DNA of 64,000 nt, from NCBI RefSeq assembly GCF_023065955.2, contig NW_026622852.1, positions 11,486,423 through 11,550,422 on the forward strand, read 5' to 3'. The position numbers were made by a program, and so were the translations under genes. Below, piece after piece: positions 24,701-36,700 of this stretch; position 1 is the first letter of the stretch; the number at the start of each line of letters is the position of its first letter. The notes beneath the pieces were generated by a model. The model was given only the letters and a program-made list of their open reading frames with translations. It did no database searches and was not told the DNA's origin. The DNA comes from Ursus arctos. Taxonomy: Eukaryota > Chordata > Mammalia > Carnivora > Ursidae.

Positions 24701-27700
24701 GGATTATATTATTTAGTTTTCCATCTGTTTATATCTTACTTCCCCTTGTGTTAAAATCACTTCAGGGCAAGTAGTAGTATGTCATATAGAGTTATAGATA
24801 TGTATATGTGTGTATGTATATTTACACAGACGTGACTATTTTATTTATTAATAAATTTGGATATATTTTTTGAAACAGCTTTACAATGAATTACATATTT
24901 GTTTTGAAACCACAAAATCAAGTGAAGCTATGCTCCGGCAAAGTGTTGTTAGTCTGCAGGATCAGCTATTTCAAAAAGAGCAAGAAAATGTTAAATTAAA
25001 AGAAAAGCTTCAGGAATTACAAGGAGCACCCTATCCCTTACCGCAGGAAAGTGATTCAGAGCACTCAGAACAGGTGAGAGACATTTTCTAAAAATGTTAC
25101 CCAATGCAATATCATATTAAATTGTCTCCTACAAATGACTAAAAATTTTTAAATAGTATTTAGAATATAAGACTTGGCAGATTGTTTTGTATAGTGCTAT
25201 TATACTTTGTAGACATGAATATTATATGTAATATGGACTTATATAGAGATGCACATAGAAATACAAGGTATAACTGGTGCAGTTATGATGATGAAACACT
25301 TGACCGAAATATAATAATGAACAGCAAATTTAAAAAAACTTTTTTTAAATGATTTTATTTATTTGAGGTAGAGCAAGAGTGAGCAAGTGAGAGAGCAAGC
25401 GAGAGAGAGAGAGAGAGAGAGAGAGAGTGAGCACAGAGGGTGGGCAGAGGGAGAGGGAGAAGCAGCCTCTCCACTGAGCAGGGAGCCCGATGCGGGGCTT
25501 GATCCCAGGACCCTGGGATCATAACCTAAGCCGAAGGCAGACGCTTAACTGACTGAGCCACCAGGCGCCCCAATGAACAGCAAATTAATAGATCATGCCC
25601 ATTTTGAAACCTAAACTGATGACATAATGGAATGGAAGGAATATATAATAGGAAGTCTCATAAAGTAGTTGCTATAAAGCCTTGGTATATGGTACTTAAT
25701 ACCTTTTAGTCCCAATTCTGCCACTGCCTTAAAGTATGGTTTTGGACAGGTTACTTGACTTTTCTACCTACTTCCTGGTGCAATTCCTTAGGTAGTACAA
25801 ATGTAAAGATTGGTATGTAGGTTCAGGAGTCAGATAAACTTGGGATCAAATCACAGCCGTGCCTGTGAGCTTTGTGAACTTGAGCAAATTCCCTAGCCCT
25901 TTCAGCCAGAGTTTGCTTGCAAATAAAATGTTGATATTACTGCCCTCTATGTCATACAGTTTTGTAAGCATTCACAAGATCATGCATATTAAGTGCAGAT
26001 TACTTTATCTTCAAGGTAACTTTCAGCTCTAAATATGTAAAGAAAATAGTCCTATTCCTGTAAGTTTATTTAAGTGTTAAGGCACTTGGCATTTCTTTAA
26101 ATTTTAGAATTTATTAATTTAATTCAGAAATAAAATTAATACAAACAGGTAATTAAATGTTTATTAATGATCTTTTTGCAGGAATCTTTGAACAGTAATT
26201 CTTGAACCCAGCATATTTTGTCTTGCTGACAATTCAACCTTAAGACAACAATTTTTAAATTTGTATTGTATTATATTACATTTTTTGGATATCAGGTGCA
26301 CAGGATTTATCATAAAATTCATATCATGACACAGTATTGTGTTACATACATAGGCCCATTTTATTTATTTTAATTTACTTATTTGTTCATTTATTATAAT
26401 GACCTTGGTCCCATCAACTAAACCAAGAATAGAGCATCTCTAATGATTTACATCTGCTTGTCTGGTCCTCCCTTCTCTGGTACCCTGATTCACCAGAGGT
26501 AACCACTAAACTGTTTATCATTTTCATTATGGTTTAAAAAGTTTTATCACTTATAAATTATGAGGAAATAGTATTTTGACTCATTGTGTTATTAAGATTC
26601 ACTTATGTTGTTTGGTATAGCTGTTTATTTTTACTGATATACAATACTCCATTTTATGTGATTATATCATAACTACTTGTACATTCACTCGTAGATGAGT
26701 ATTTGAGTTATTTCCAGTTTTTGCTATTATGAATAATGCTGCAACTGACATATTTGTGCATGATTCTTGGTACATATATGCATACATTTGGTGGAACATG
26801 TATCTAGGAAAGGAAATCCTGGGTTTAGAATGTGAGAATGTTACTTTCACAAAATACTTATTTTTCAAAGTATTTTTCATCAACTTTACTTCCACCAACC
26901 GTGTATAAGAGATCTGATTGATTCTCATCCTCCTTAACACTTGGGATTGTCAGACTTCATAGTGTGCTGACAACAAACTAATTCCAGTATAATTTTTTAT
27001 TTTGATCTTCATGACATATCACTGATAAAGCACATCCTCAAATGATCACTAGTCAAGGGTACGCCTTCTTCTGCAAAACATCTGTTTACCTCTTTCATCC
27101 CTTCTTCTACTGGATCCTTTTCCTACTCATTCATAAAAGTTCTTTATATATTCTTGATATATCTTATCTTAGTGTATACCTCATCTTTTCATTTTCTTTA
27201 ATGTGTCATTTGATGAACAGAAATTCTTAATTTTAATTTAGACAAATTAATCTTTTATAGTTAGTGCTTTGGTGTGTCATTTAAGAAGTCCTTCCCTATC
27301 CTAAAGACAGAAGTATTTGCACCTCTGTTTTCTTAAAAAAGTTTTAAAGCTTTGTTTGCATCATTTTTATTCACAATTCATTTGAATGATGTTTTATGTG
27401 TGGTATAAGGTAAGGACCCATTTGTAGTTATTTATTTATTTCTCCGCAGTAGTAATCAGTTTTCCCAGCTCAACCTGTTGAACAATCCCCTTTTTTTCCC
27501 TTGTAGTGCTGGGCTACCTCTCTCATAAATCCTACTTCAGTACATTTATGAGCTTCTTTCTAGGCTCTGTATTCTCTGTGTTCCTATACAATGTTGTATT
27601 GTATTAATTAGTATAGCTTCTAATAAGTCTTTATATTTGGTAGATCTCTTACTTTCTTATTGTTTTTTAAAGTGTCTTGGTTATATTGGCATTTAGCAGT

Positions 27701-30700
27701 TAAATATAACTTTAAGGTTAATTTATAAAGTTTCATGAAAAACACTTGAAATTTTTCATGAAAAGTCTTATTCAAATATAACATAAAAATAATAAAGTTT
27801 ACAAACCGTTAAGTGTGTAACTCCATGACATTTCACAAAGTGAACACATCCCTGTAAATACCACTCAGATCAAGATACAGAATATTGGGGCGCCTGAGTC
27901 ACTCAGTTGAATAAGCGTCGTGATAACGGAGTCCTGGGATTTGCCTTCAGCTTGGGTCATGATCCTGGAGTCCTGGGATTGAGGCCCGGATCGGGCTCCT
28001 TGCTCTGTGGAGAGCCTGCTTCTCCCTCTGCCTGCTGCTCTCCCTGCTTGTGCTCTTTCTCTCCCATACTCTCACTCTATCTCAAATAAATAAATAAAAT
28101 CTTTTAAAAAAAAGATACAGAATATTACCAGTTTACAATAAACCTCTTTGATGTTCATCACTAGCTACTTCCACAAAGGAACCACCATTTTTACTTCTGT
28201 TATCATTGATTAGTTTTGCTTATTTTTGAACCTTACAGTGTTTCACCTTTAAAGACTGTGTTTGCTATGGATTTTTTGGTAAATATCCTTTATCACATTA
28301 AAGAAGTTCCCATCTATTATAGTCTGATGAAAGCTTTTTCATGAAGAGGTATTGAGTGTATACAATACATCTTTTAAGATGATAGTAAGGCTTTTCTCAT
28401 TTATTCTATTAACAGGGTAAAATTACATTGATTGATTTCCAGTTATTTAATTTTGCATTCCTGAAATAAATCTAACTTCGTTGTAATATTTTATTAATTT
28501 TATATATTGCTGAATTCAATTTGCTAATATTTTGCTTTGGATTTTGCATCTATATTTATGAGGGATATTGGGTTGTGGCTTTCCTTTCTTGAATATTTTT
28601 TGTCAGAGTTCGACATCAAGGTGATGCTGGTGTCCTAATACAAATTGCAAAGTATTCTTTTTCACTGGAAGAATTTGAGTAGGATATATTATTTCTTGCT
28701 TAATAATAAACACTGAGGGTGGTTGGGTGGCTCAGTCAGTTAAGCATCTGCCTTCGGTTCAGGTCCTGGGATTGAGTCTCACATTGGGCTCCCTGCTTAG
28801 CAGGTAGTCTTCTTCTCCCTCTTCCTCTGCTGCTCTCTCTCTCTCTCTCTGTGTGTCAAATAAATTAATTGATTAATTTAAAAAATCTTTTAAAAAATAA
28901 TAAACACTGAATGCTTTCCTTCTAAGGTAAGGAACAAGTCAGTTCTAGTCAACATTGTACTGGAGATTCTAACTAGTACAATAAAGCAAGAAACAAAATC
29001 ATACCAATTACAAATAAGGAAGTGAAACTCATTTTATTCATAGACAACATGGGCATCTGTATAGAAACCCTGCTGAATCTATGGTAAAGCTCCTAGAAAT
29101 AGTAAGTAAATTTAACAGTGTTGCAAAAGATGTCATCAATTTATAAGTTATGTTTTTAACTATTAGAAACAAGTAATTAGAAATTACAATTTTAAATGTA
29201 CTGTTTATAATGACATCAAAGCCTATGTAATAATTAAGGATAAATTTGACAAAATACACACTAGACCTTACACAAAAGTACAAAACATACTAGGGCATGA
29301 TTAAAGATACATAAATGGGCAGCTATGCCAAATTCATAATCAGAAGATAAAATATGTTAAGATGTCAGTTCTTCCCAAATTGATCATTCATGTTATTCCA
29401 ATCAAAATTCTAGGAAGCTTTCTCTTTTCCTTTCCTTTCCTTTCCTTTTCTCTTTTCTCTTTTCTCTCTTTTCTTTTCTTTTCTTTTCTCTCCTTTTCCT
29501 TCCTTTCCTTCCTTCCTTCCTTCCTTCCTTCCTTCCTTCCTTCCTTCCTTTTTTTTTTTTTTTTTTTGAGAAATACAAGCTAATTCTAAGATTTTACAGG
29601 GAATGGTCAGAGGCCAGTAACCTAAAAGAGCAATATCGAGTTTCATAAAGAAGAAAATTAGAGGACTTACTTACACTACCTGATTTTCAGATATATTTAT
29701 CAAGCTAAAAAAATCAAGATGGTGTGTTATTTGGCATAATGATTGAAAAAATAATCAGTAGAACAGAATAGAGTCCAGAAAAATACCTGCTCACATATGT
29801 CACTTCAGAGTAACTCTTAAAATGATAGGATAAGTCACTTTATTCTTTTTCAAAAGTGTTCTGTATATTTTGGTCTGTTGCATTTTATAGTAATTTTGCT
29901 ATCACCTCACCAATTTTAGAAATAAGCATTTGTTTCGAAATGTTTCCAATTTAACCTGTGATTTTCTTCTTACCCATTTAGTTATTTAGATGTGTATTGC
30001 CTCCTTTTGAAATAGTTGGGTGTTTTTCCTTGTACAGATCTTCCTCAACTTACAAAGCTATAAACCCACCCTAAGTTGAAGATATTTTAAGTTGAAAAGA
30101 CCCTCAATATACCTAACCTACCAAACATCATAGTTTGGTTTAATGCCTAGCCTGCATTAAACGTGCTCAGAATACGTACATTAGCCTACAGTTGAGCAAA
30201 ATCATTTAACACAAAGCCTATTTTATAATAAAATGTTGAATATCTCGCATATGTTAAGTGTTGTATTGAAAGACAAAAAAACCAGAATGGTTATATGGGT
30301 GCGGAACAGTTGTGAGCGTACATGTTGTTCACTCTTGTGATCACTTGGCTGACTGGGAGCTGATGCTCATTCTTGCTGCCCAGCATGACAAGAGAGGGTC
30401 ATACTGCATTACTGCTAGCCTGGGAAGAGATCAAAATTCAAAACTCCAAGTACGGCTTCTACTGAGTGCAGACTGTTTTCGCATTATCATAAAGCCAAAA
30501 AATCATACGTGGAACCCATTGTACATCAGGGACAATTTGTATGTGTTATTGCTATTAACTTCTAATCTACCTGTATTGTGGTCAGAGATAGGACTCTCCA
30601 CGATTACTGTATTTGAAATTTATTGAGACTTGTATCACCAGCATATGGTTTATGTGTACTTGCAGATAATTTGTATTCTGTAGCTTTTGCGTGGATTGTC

Positions 30701-33700
30701 CCTTAAATATCAATATTAATTATATCATTGTGGCTGATAGTGTTCAGATCTTCTGTCTTTAATGATTTTTGTATTTAATATTTTTATCGGCTTTTCTGTC
30801 AGTTGCTGACAGAGAGGTGTTAGAATCTCCCTCTGATAGGTCTTTCTGATTAATTGAACCCTTTGTCATTATAAAATGTTACTTTTAATTAATAATGTTC
30901 TGTTGGCTTAAAACCCAATTTTATGTTAATGTAGCCTGAGTCTTTAATGGTTACCTTTTATATGGTATACATTTTCCCATCCTTTCAATTTCCACCTATA
31001 GGTATCTTTATGTTAAAGTATACATAGTTGGGTCCTGTTTTTTTTTTTGTTGTTGTTGTTCATTCTGACAGTTTTTTCCTTTTCATTGCAATTCGAATCC
31101 ATTTAGAATTAATATAATAACATGGTTGGGTTTGGTGTACCATTTTACCATTTTCTTTTAAGATTTTATTTATTTGACAGAGAGAGAGAGACAGTGAGAC
31201 AGGGAACACAAGCAGGGGGAGTGGGAGAGAGAGAGCAGGCTTCCCACTGAACAGGGAGCCTGATGCAGGGCTCCATCCCAGGACCCTGGAATCATGATCT
31301 GAGCAGAAGGCAGATGCTTAAGGACTGAGCCACCTAGGAGTGCCCCATTTTACCATTTTTGAAAAATTTATGCTGTTTTTGTTCCCCTATTCCTTTTTTT
31401 CTTCTTTCTTTTGGGTTGACTGTTTATGTATTTTAAGAGTAATTTAAAAAATTCAGTTTTCTGAAAGTCTTCTGGACTCAGCTGTTTCTGATGATAAGTC
31501 AGAGGGAATTTGTTTCATTATTTACTTAAATGTGATGTACCAGTTTTGTCTAGCTTCTTTTAAAAAATATCTTAACTTTAGTTTCAAGTGTTTTAAGTAT
31601 GATGTTTCCAAGTGTGGTTTTCATTGTAATCAGCCTTCTTGCAGTTTGCTGGGTTTCTTGATTTTTGGGGGAAAAAAAGTGTATTTATTTATTATTGAAC
31701 TAAATTGGGGAAAAGTGTTGACGTGGTTTCCTCAGTTATTTTTCTGACTCCTCTCTTCTCCATTTGAGATTCCTGTTTCACTTGTGTGAGACTTTTCAGT
31801 GTTGTTTCCTAGATCAGCAAGTCTCTTCATTTTTTAAAATCTTTTAATGTCTGTGTATCTTCAGGTTAGCTAATTTCTGTTCATTTCTGTTCAAGTAACT
31901 GATATTTCTGTTATCCCCAATTTGCTTTTTAAGTCTTTTCTGTGAATTATTCCTTAAATATTTTACGTTTTAGTACTGGGATTTTCATTTGTTTCATTAT
32001 TGTAGTATCTGTACCTCTGTGGGGTTTTCCTAATTTTTCATATCTTACAAACATATTTTTCTTTAGGTCCTTATTATAATAGTTAAGATGGATCCTTTAA
32101 AATCATTGTATTTTAATTCCATATTTTAGGATTTCTTGGGTTTGTTGACTAGTGGTTTTCCTTTGCTTTTAAATGTAGGTCCCATACGGATGTTTTCTCT
32201 GTGTCTAATAATTCGGGATCGTGTAATGTATATTGTGAGAGATATGTTATAGATACTCTGGTTTCTCTTGTACTATTTATGTAGTGTTAAAGTTTTTTTG
32301 TTTTGTTTTTAATCAGAATTTAATTAGGTTATATTTAAACTCTAAGCCCTGTTTCCCTTCAGGTGGGTACAGTTTAATTGCCTTTATGTTCTTTTAACCT
32401 TATCCAGATTGTTAAGAGGCCTTGCCTGTGCATGAGTAGTTGAGCTACCAGTCATACTTTCAGTTCTCTCTTTTCTAGAATTTTCCCTTTCTGGTTGCGG
32501 TAGTAGACCTGAACTTTGTCCTCTGTATGTTTCTATTGGAGTTTTAGCCTTCATACATAGTATCTGTTGTGGGCCACCCTCAGGTCAAAATTCATAAAAT
32601 AGGGAAGGTCACTCAACTATTTTCCAAGTATTAATTCTTATTCACATTCTTCGTATTTGATTATTCTCTGTTATCTTCAGGTAGTTGTTTTTGTATTTTG
32701 CTCAGAGTTTAAACAGTTATAGGCAGGAGGCTTAATCTGATAGGATCAGCTCTGCCATTATTATAAGTGGAACTCCCCCATCTTTGACTTTTTAAAGTGA
32801 ATTATAACTTATTTTTAATCATTTTTCATGCAATGCAAGGATACATTCTCGTTTATCACTTCTCCTGTTTTTGCTATCTTTCTCTTACATTTTGATCCTA
32901 CATAGGTTTTTACCCTATGAGACATTATCATTACTGACATTAAAGAATCAGTATTCATATAGAAGTTTTATTCACCTGAGTGTTCTTCCTTCTTCTCTGC
33001 AATTCTGTGTTTCCCTCAAGGATCTTTTGCCTTCTGTATTAAGCACTTCTCCAGTGTGTGAGTAGATCTGAGAGAGCTGTGGGGAGAGGAGTAAGTGGTG
33101 ACCTCGGAAAGGCAGATGGCGGGTGCAGGTCGCCTAGGGCCTTGTTAGGCCACCGTAAGGATGCGGGTTTTACACTGAGTGAGATGGAAATCCATTGGTG
33201 TGTTTCAAATAGAAATGCAACATGGAACCTATTGGAGTATTTCAATCAGAAGACTGATAAGATCTAACTTCAGCTTTAAAAGGCTCACCCTGGCTGCAGT
33301 ACAGAAAGGAGACTACAGGAAGTCAAGGATGGGAACTGGGGGACAAATTCAAGAGGCAATTGTAAGGGTAAAGATGAAACTCAGGGGGTGCTTAGATTAA
33401 GTTGTGAGACATACTTTGATTTTGCAAATAATTCAAAAGTAGAACCCATAAGATTTGAAGATGGCTTAGATGTGAAGTTTGGGAAGAAGGGAGAAATTAA
33501 AAATGAATCCAGGATTTCCAGGCCTTACTAAGTGGACAAATAGATTTGCCATATTCTGAGGGAAGAAATATTATTCTAGCATTTCTCATAACAGGAAGGA
33601 GGACACTGAAGTTATACAGAGAGAAGTGGAAACCCCGAATCAGGGAATTAGTAATAGGAATGGAGATAAACAGGTGACTTGGGATTTCTACCAATTAGTA

Positions 33701-36700
33701 ACATATTCTTTATCATGTCATTACTATAACCCTTCTTTAGAATTTAGTCCAACTAGACTCCACCTTTTTTTTTGTTTTAAGATTTTATTTATTTTATAGA
33801 GAGAGTGCACAAGCAGGGGGTGAGGTAGAGGGAGAGAAAGAGAATCTCAAGCAGACTCAGTGCTGAGCATGGAGCCCCACACAGGGCTCGATCTTCCAAC
33901 CCTGAGGTCATGACCTGAGCCAAAATCAAGAGTCAGACACAGCCGACTGAGCCATCCGGGCTCCCCAGACTCATCTTTTCATTCATCCATTCTTCTATCC
34001 ATCCATTCATTATTCATTCATGTATTGTTCAGTGATATAGTCAATATTTGTTAAAATCCTACTCTATTCTAGGTACTAGGTTTAATGTAAAAGAATACAA
34101 AGATGAATAAGACAGTCTGCTTTTATGAATTTTATAGATGGCTATGCAGGCAAGAAAATAGTTATTATAAAATGTGCTATAATGGAAGTATGAGCATAGT
34201 ATGAACTTTGTGGAAAGAAACTTTACAGGGAACATTGTATGGAGAGGAAGAGAGTTGTCAAAGCTTTCACAGAGAAAGTGGACTATATGTCAGTTTGAAA
34301 ATTATTTAGGAATTTCTACCTTGGTGGAAGTGAATTATCATAGGCTCTGAGGTGAGAAAGTGTGTGGTATGTCCTGGATACTGAGAATATTCTAGGTAAG
34401 TGGTTCTCAGATTTTAATATACGTCCAAGTCACTTGGTGTAAGTGGCTGTAAAAATAGATTCTGATTCAATAGGTCTAGTCTGGGGCCTGAGATTCTACA
34501 TTTATGTCACATTCCCAGATGATGATGTGATAGCTGGTTCAGGGATCACCCTTTGATTAGTGGGAGACTAAGTGGGCAAGTTGAGGGGAAATGGTAGGAA
34601 TATTTTATTCTTTCTTCCATTTTTCCAATCCCTCGTTTATCTTTTTCAAATGCTTTTATAGTGGGACTTTTTTGTGCATGATTTTTGGGGGTTCCATTTA
34701 GAGTAATAGATAACATAAATTCTGGATCCCTTATCTGTGTTACCTGGCACAAATTACTTAATTTCTCTAAGCCTCAGTTTTATCATTTGTAAAATGGGTA
34801 TTATAATAGTACCTACCTCATAGGAGTTTTATGAAGATTACATGAGGCAATGCTGGTGGGCATTTGGATTAATAATTAGGTTATTATTAGTTAGGTCTTA
34901 ATATCGTTACATAGAAAAAAACACTTCTTATGTCATGTTAGTAATTTGAAATTTTTTCCCTGTATTGGTGGTGATTTATCTTTTCTTCCTGATCTCACTT
35001 ACAATCAGAATTATTGGTGAGCTAACTGACAGTCTTTGCCATAGAAAAGGGCAAAGCTAATTGGTTCATATGGGATTGAAACCCGTGACCTTTGATTTCT
35101 TAGCACCTTGCTCTTAACTAGCTGAATTCTGAATGACTGACTGCCCATTCTATCTCAGAATGCTTGTTTATCTTTTTCATGCAGAAGTACTGTTTCTTGC
35201 CTTGGAGGAATATCTTGTAGTAGAGGACAAGAGAGAAACCTAAGCCTTACATATACTGTATTTACCTGTGAATGAGAGTCACTTCATGTGGCTAAAAGAA
35301 GACCACAAGATTGGGGTTGTAAATTTTAACCACAGGCTTGTTTATTTTTATTTTGTTTCACCAATGTCTATTTCTTCCTTTCCTAAGTGGCAGAGAATTG
35401 TTTTTCTGTATGTTGTTTTCCCTTATGGTCTCACTTTTTTTCAAAAATTTTATCACTAAATATTTGAAATCCACAAAAAAATAAATGTAATGTCTGCATA
35501 ACCACCAGAAGCTATCAACCAATACTCTTGATGCTACCTGCGCGCTCTCCTTTGATACCATTTTACTTATTTTCCCTAAAGATAATCACTTTCTTCGATA
35601 TTTTTATTTTTTAATTTTAATTTTTAAAATTAATTCCTGCCTATTAAAACTGTTTTCTTAAATAATATATCATTTGGTATTGCCTTTATTTAAATCTTAA
35701 AAAAATCATCCTCTAGGATGCCTGGGTGGCTCAGTCGGTTAAGCATCCAACTCAGTTTTGGCTCAGGTCGTGCTCTCAGGGTCTTGAGATCAAGCTTGGT
35801 GTTAGGCTCTGTGCTGAGCATGGAGTCTGCTAAGGATTCTCACTCTCTGCCTCCCCTCCGCCCTTCTCGCCATCCACCCATGCTTCCATGAGCTTGCTTT
35901 CTCTCTCTCTCAAAAGAAAAAAATCATCCTCTTCGAATATTATTCTCCACAGCTAGGTTTTTTTCTTTGAACTTTACTTTTGTAAGATAGCTCGCTGCTT
36001 TTGAGTATAGCTATACTTTGGTTCCCCTTCCATGGAACAGTCTATTGTATGAATAGGCTACAGTTTATTTATCTACTCTTTTTGTCAATGAACATTTTTT
36101 TAGCTCTAGAAATTTTTATACACTGCTGCTGTGAACTTCGTAGTATCTGTGTCCGTGCCCACATGTGCAGGACTTTTTCTAGGATATATTATTGCTAAGG
36201 GTGAAATCACCTGTCATGGGTATGCAAATATATTCGGGCTTACAAGAAAATGCCAAATTGCTTGCCAAAGTGGCTGTCTCAAGTGATAGACTTCTTAGTT
36301 ACATTCTTAAAGGGAAAAAATAGTATCTCATTCTGGTTTCAGTTTGTATTTCTTTGGTTTCTAATGGGCTTTATGTGACCTGAAATACCTGTTTGTGTCT
36401 TTTGCTCATCTTTCTATTAGGATGCTTGCCTTTTTGTTGAAGTTCCTTGTTTTAGATACTAATCTTTTGTTATTATATTATTGACCATAATGGGAGCTTC
36501 TATATTACATAAACCTCAAATCTCTGTGGTTTAAAATAATTTATTTCTTATTTACATTACAGTCCAATGTGGGTATTACTTGGATTTTCAGCTTCTAAGC
36601 AGTGATTTATAGATCTAGGCTCCTTTCATCTCTTGGCTCCATTAGCTTTCAACATGGCTATCAAAGTTGTCCTGGAATCATGTCTACTCCAGCTAACAAG

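Larger units (their letters stand above)
13701..24878 (+). other. CNTLN: CNTLN intron, 11.2 kb
   Basis: 13701-14330 unique. 14800-15440 unique. 15450-15900 old L1-like tail. 15900-16530 pyrimidine-rich, unassigned. 16540-17345 L2. 17350-18020 unassigned. SINEs at 14.6, 18.0, 19.7 and 20.0 kb. 20180-24110 has no repeat I can name; short open frames there have no support. 24115-24345 is L2-like and the rest is unassigned. Confidence 0.85.

Noticed and set aside
29362..29646. Open frames on both strands with Phe/Leu/Ser or Lys/Glu/Arg repeats
   Set aside because: Translation of the pyrimidine tract; low complexity only.
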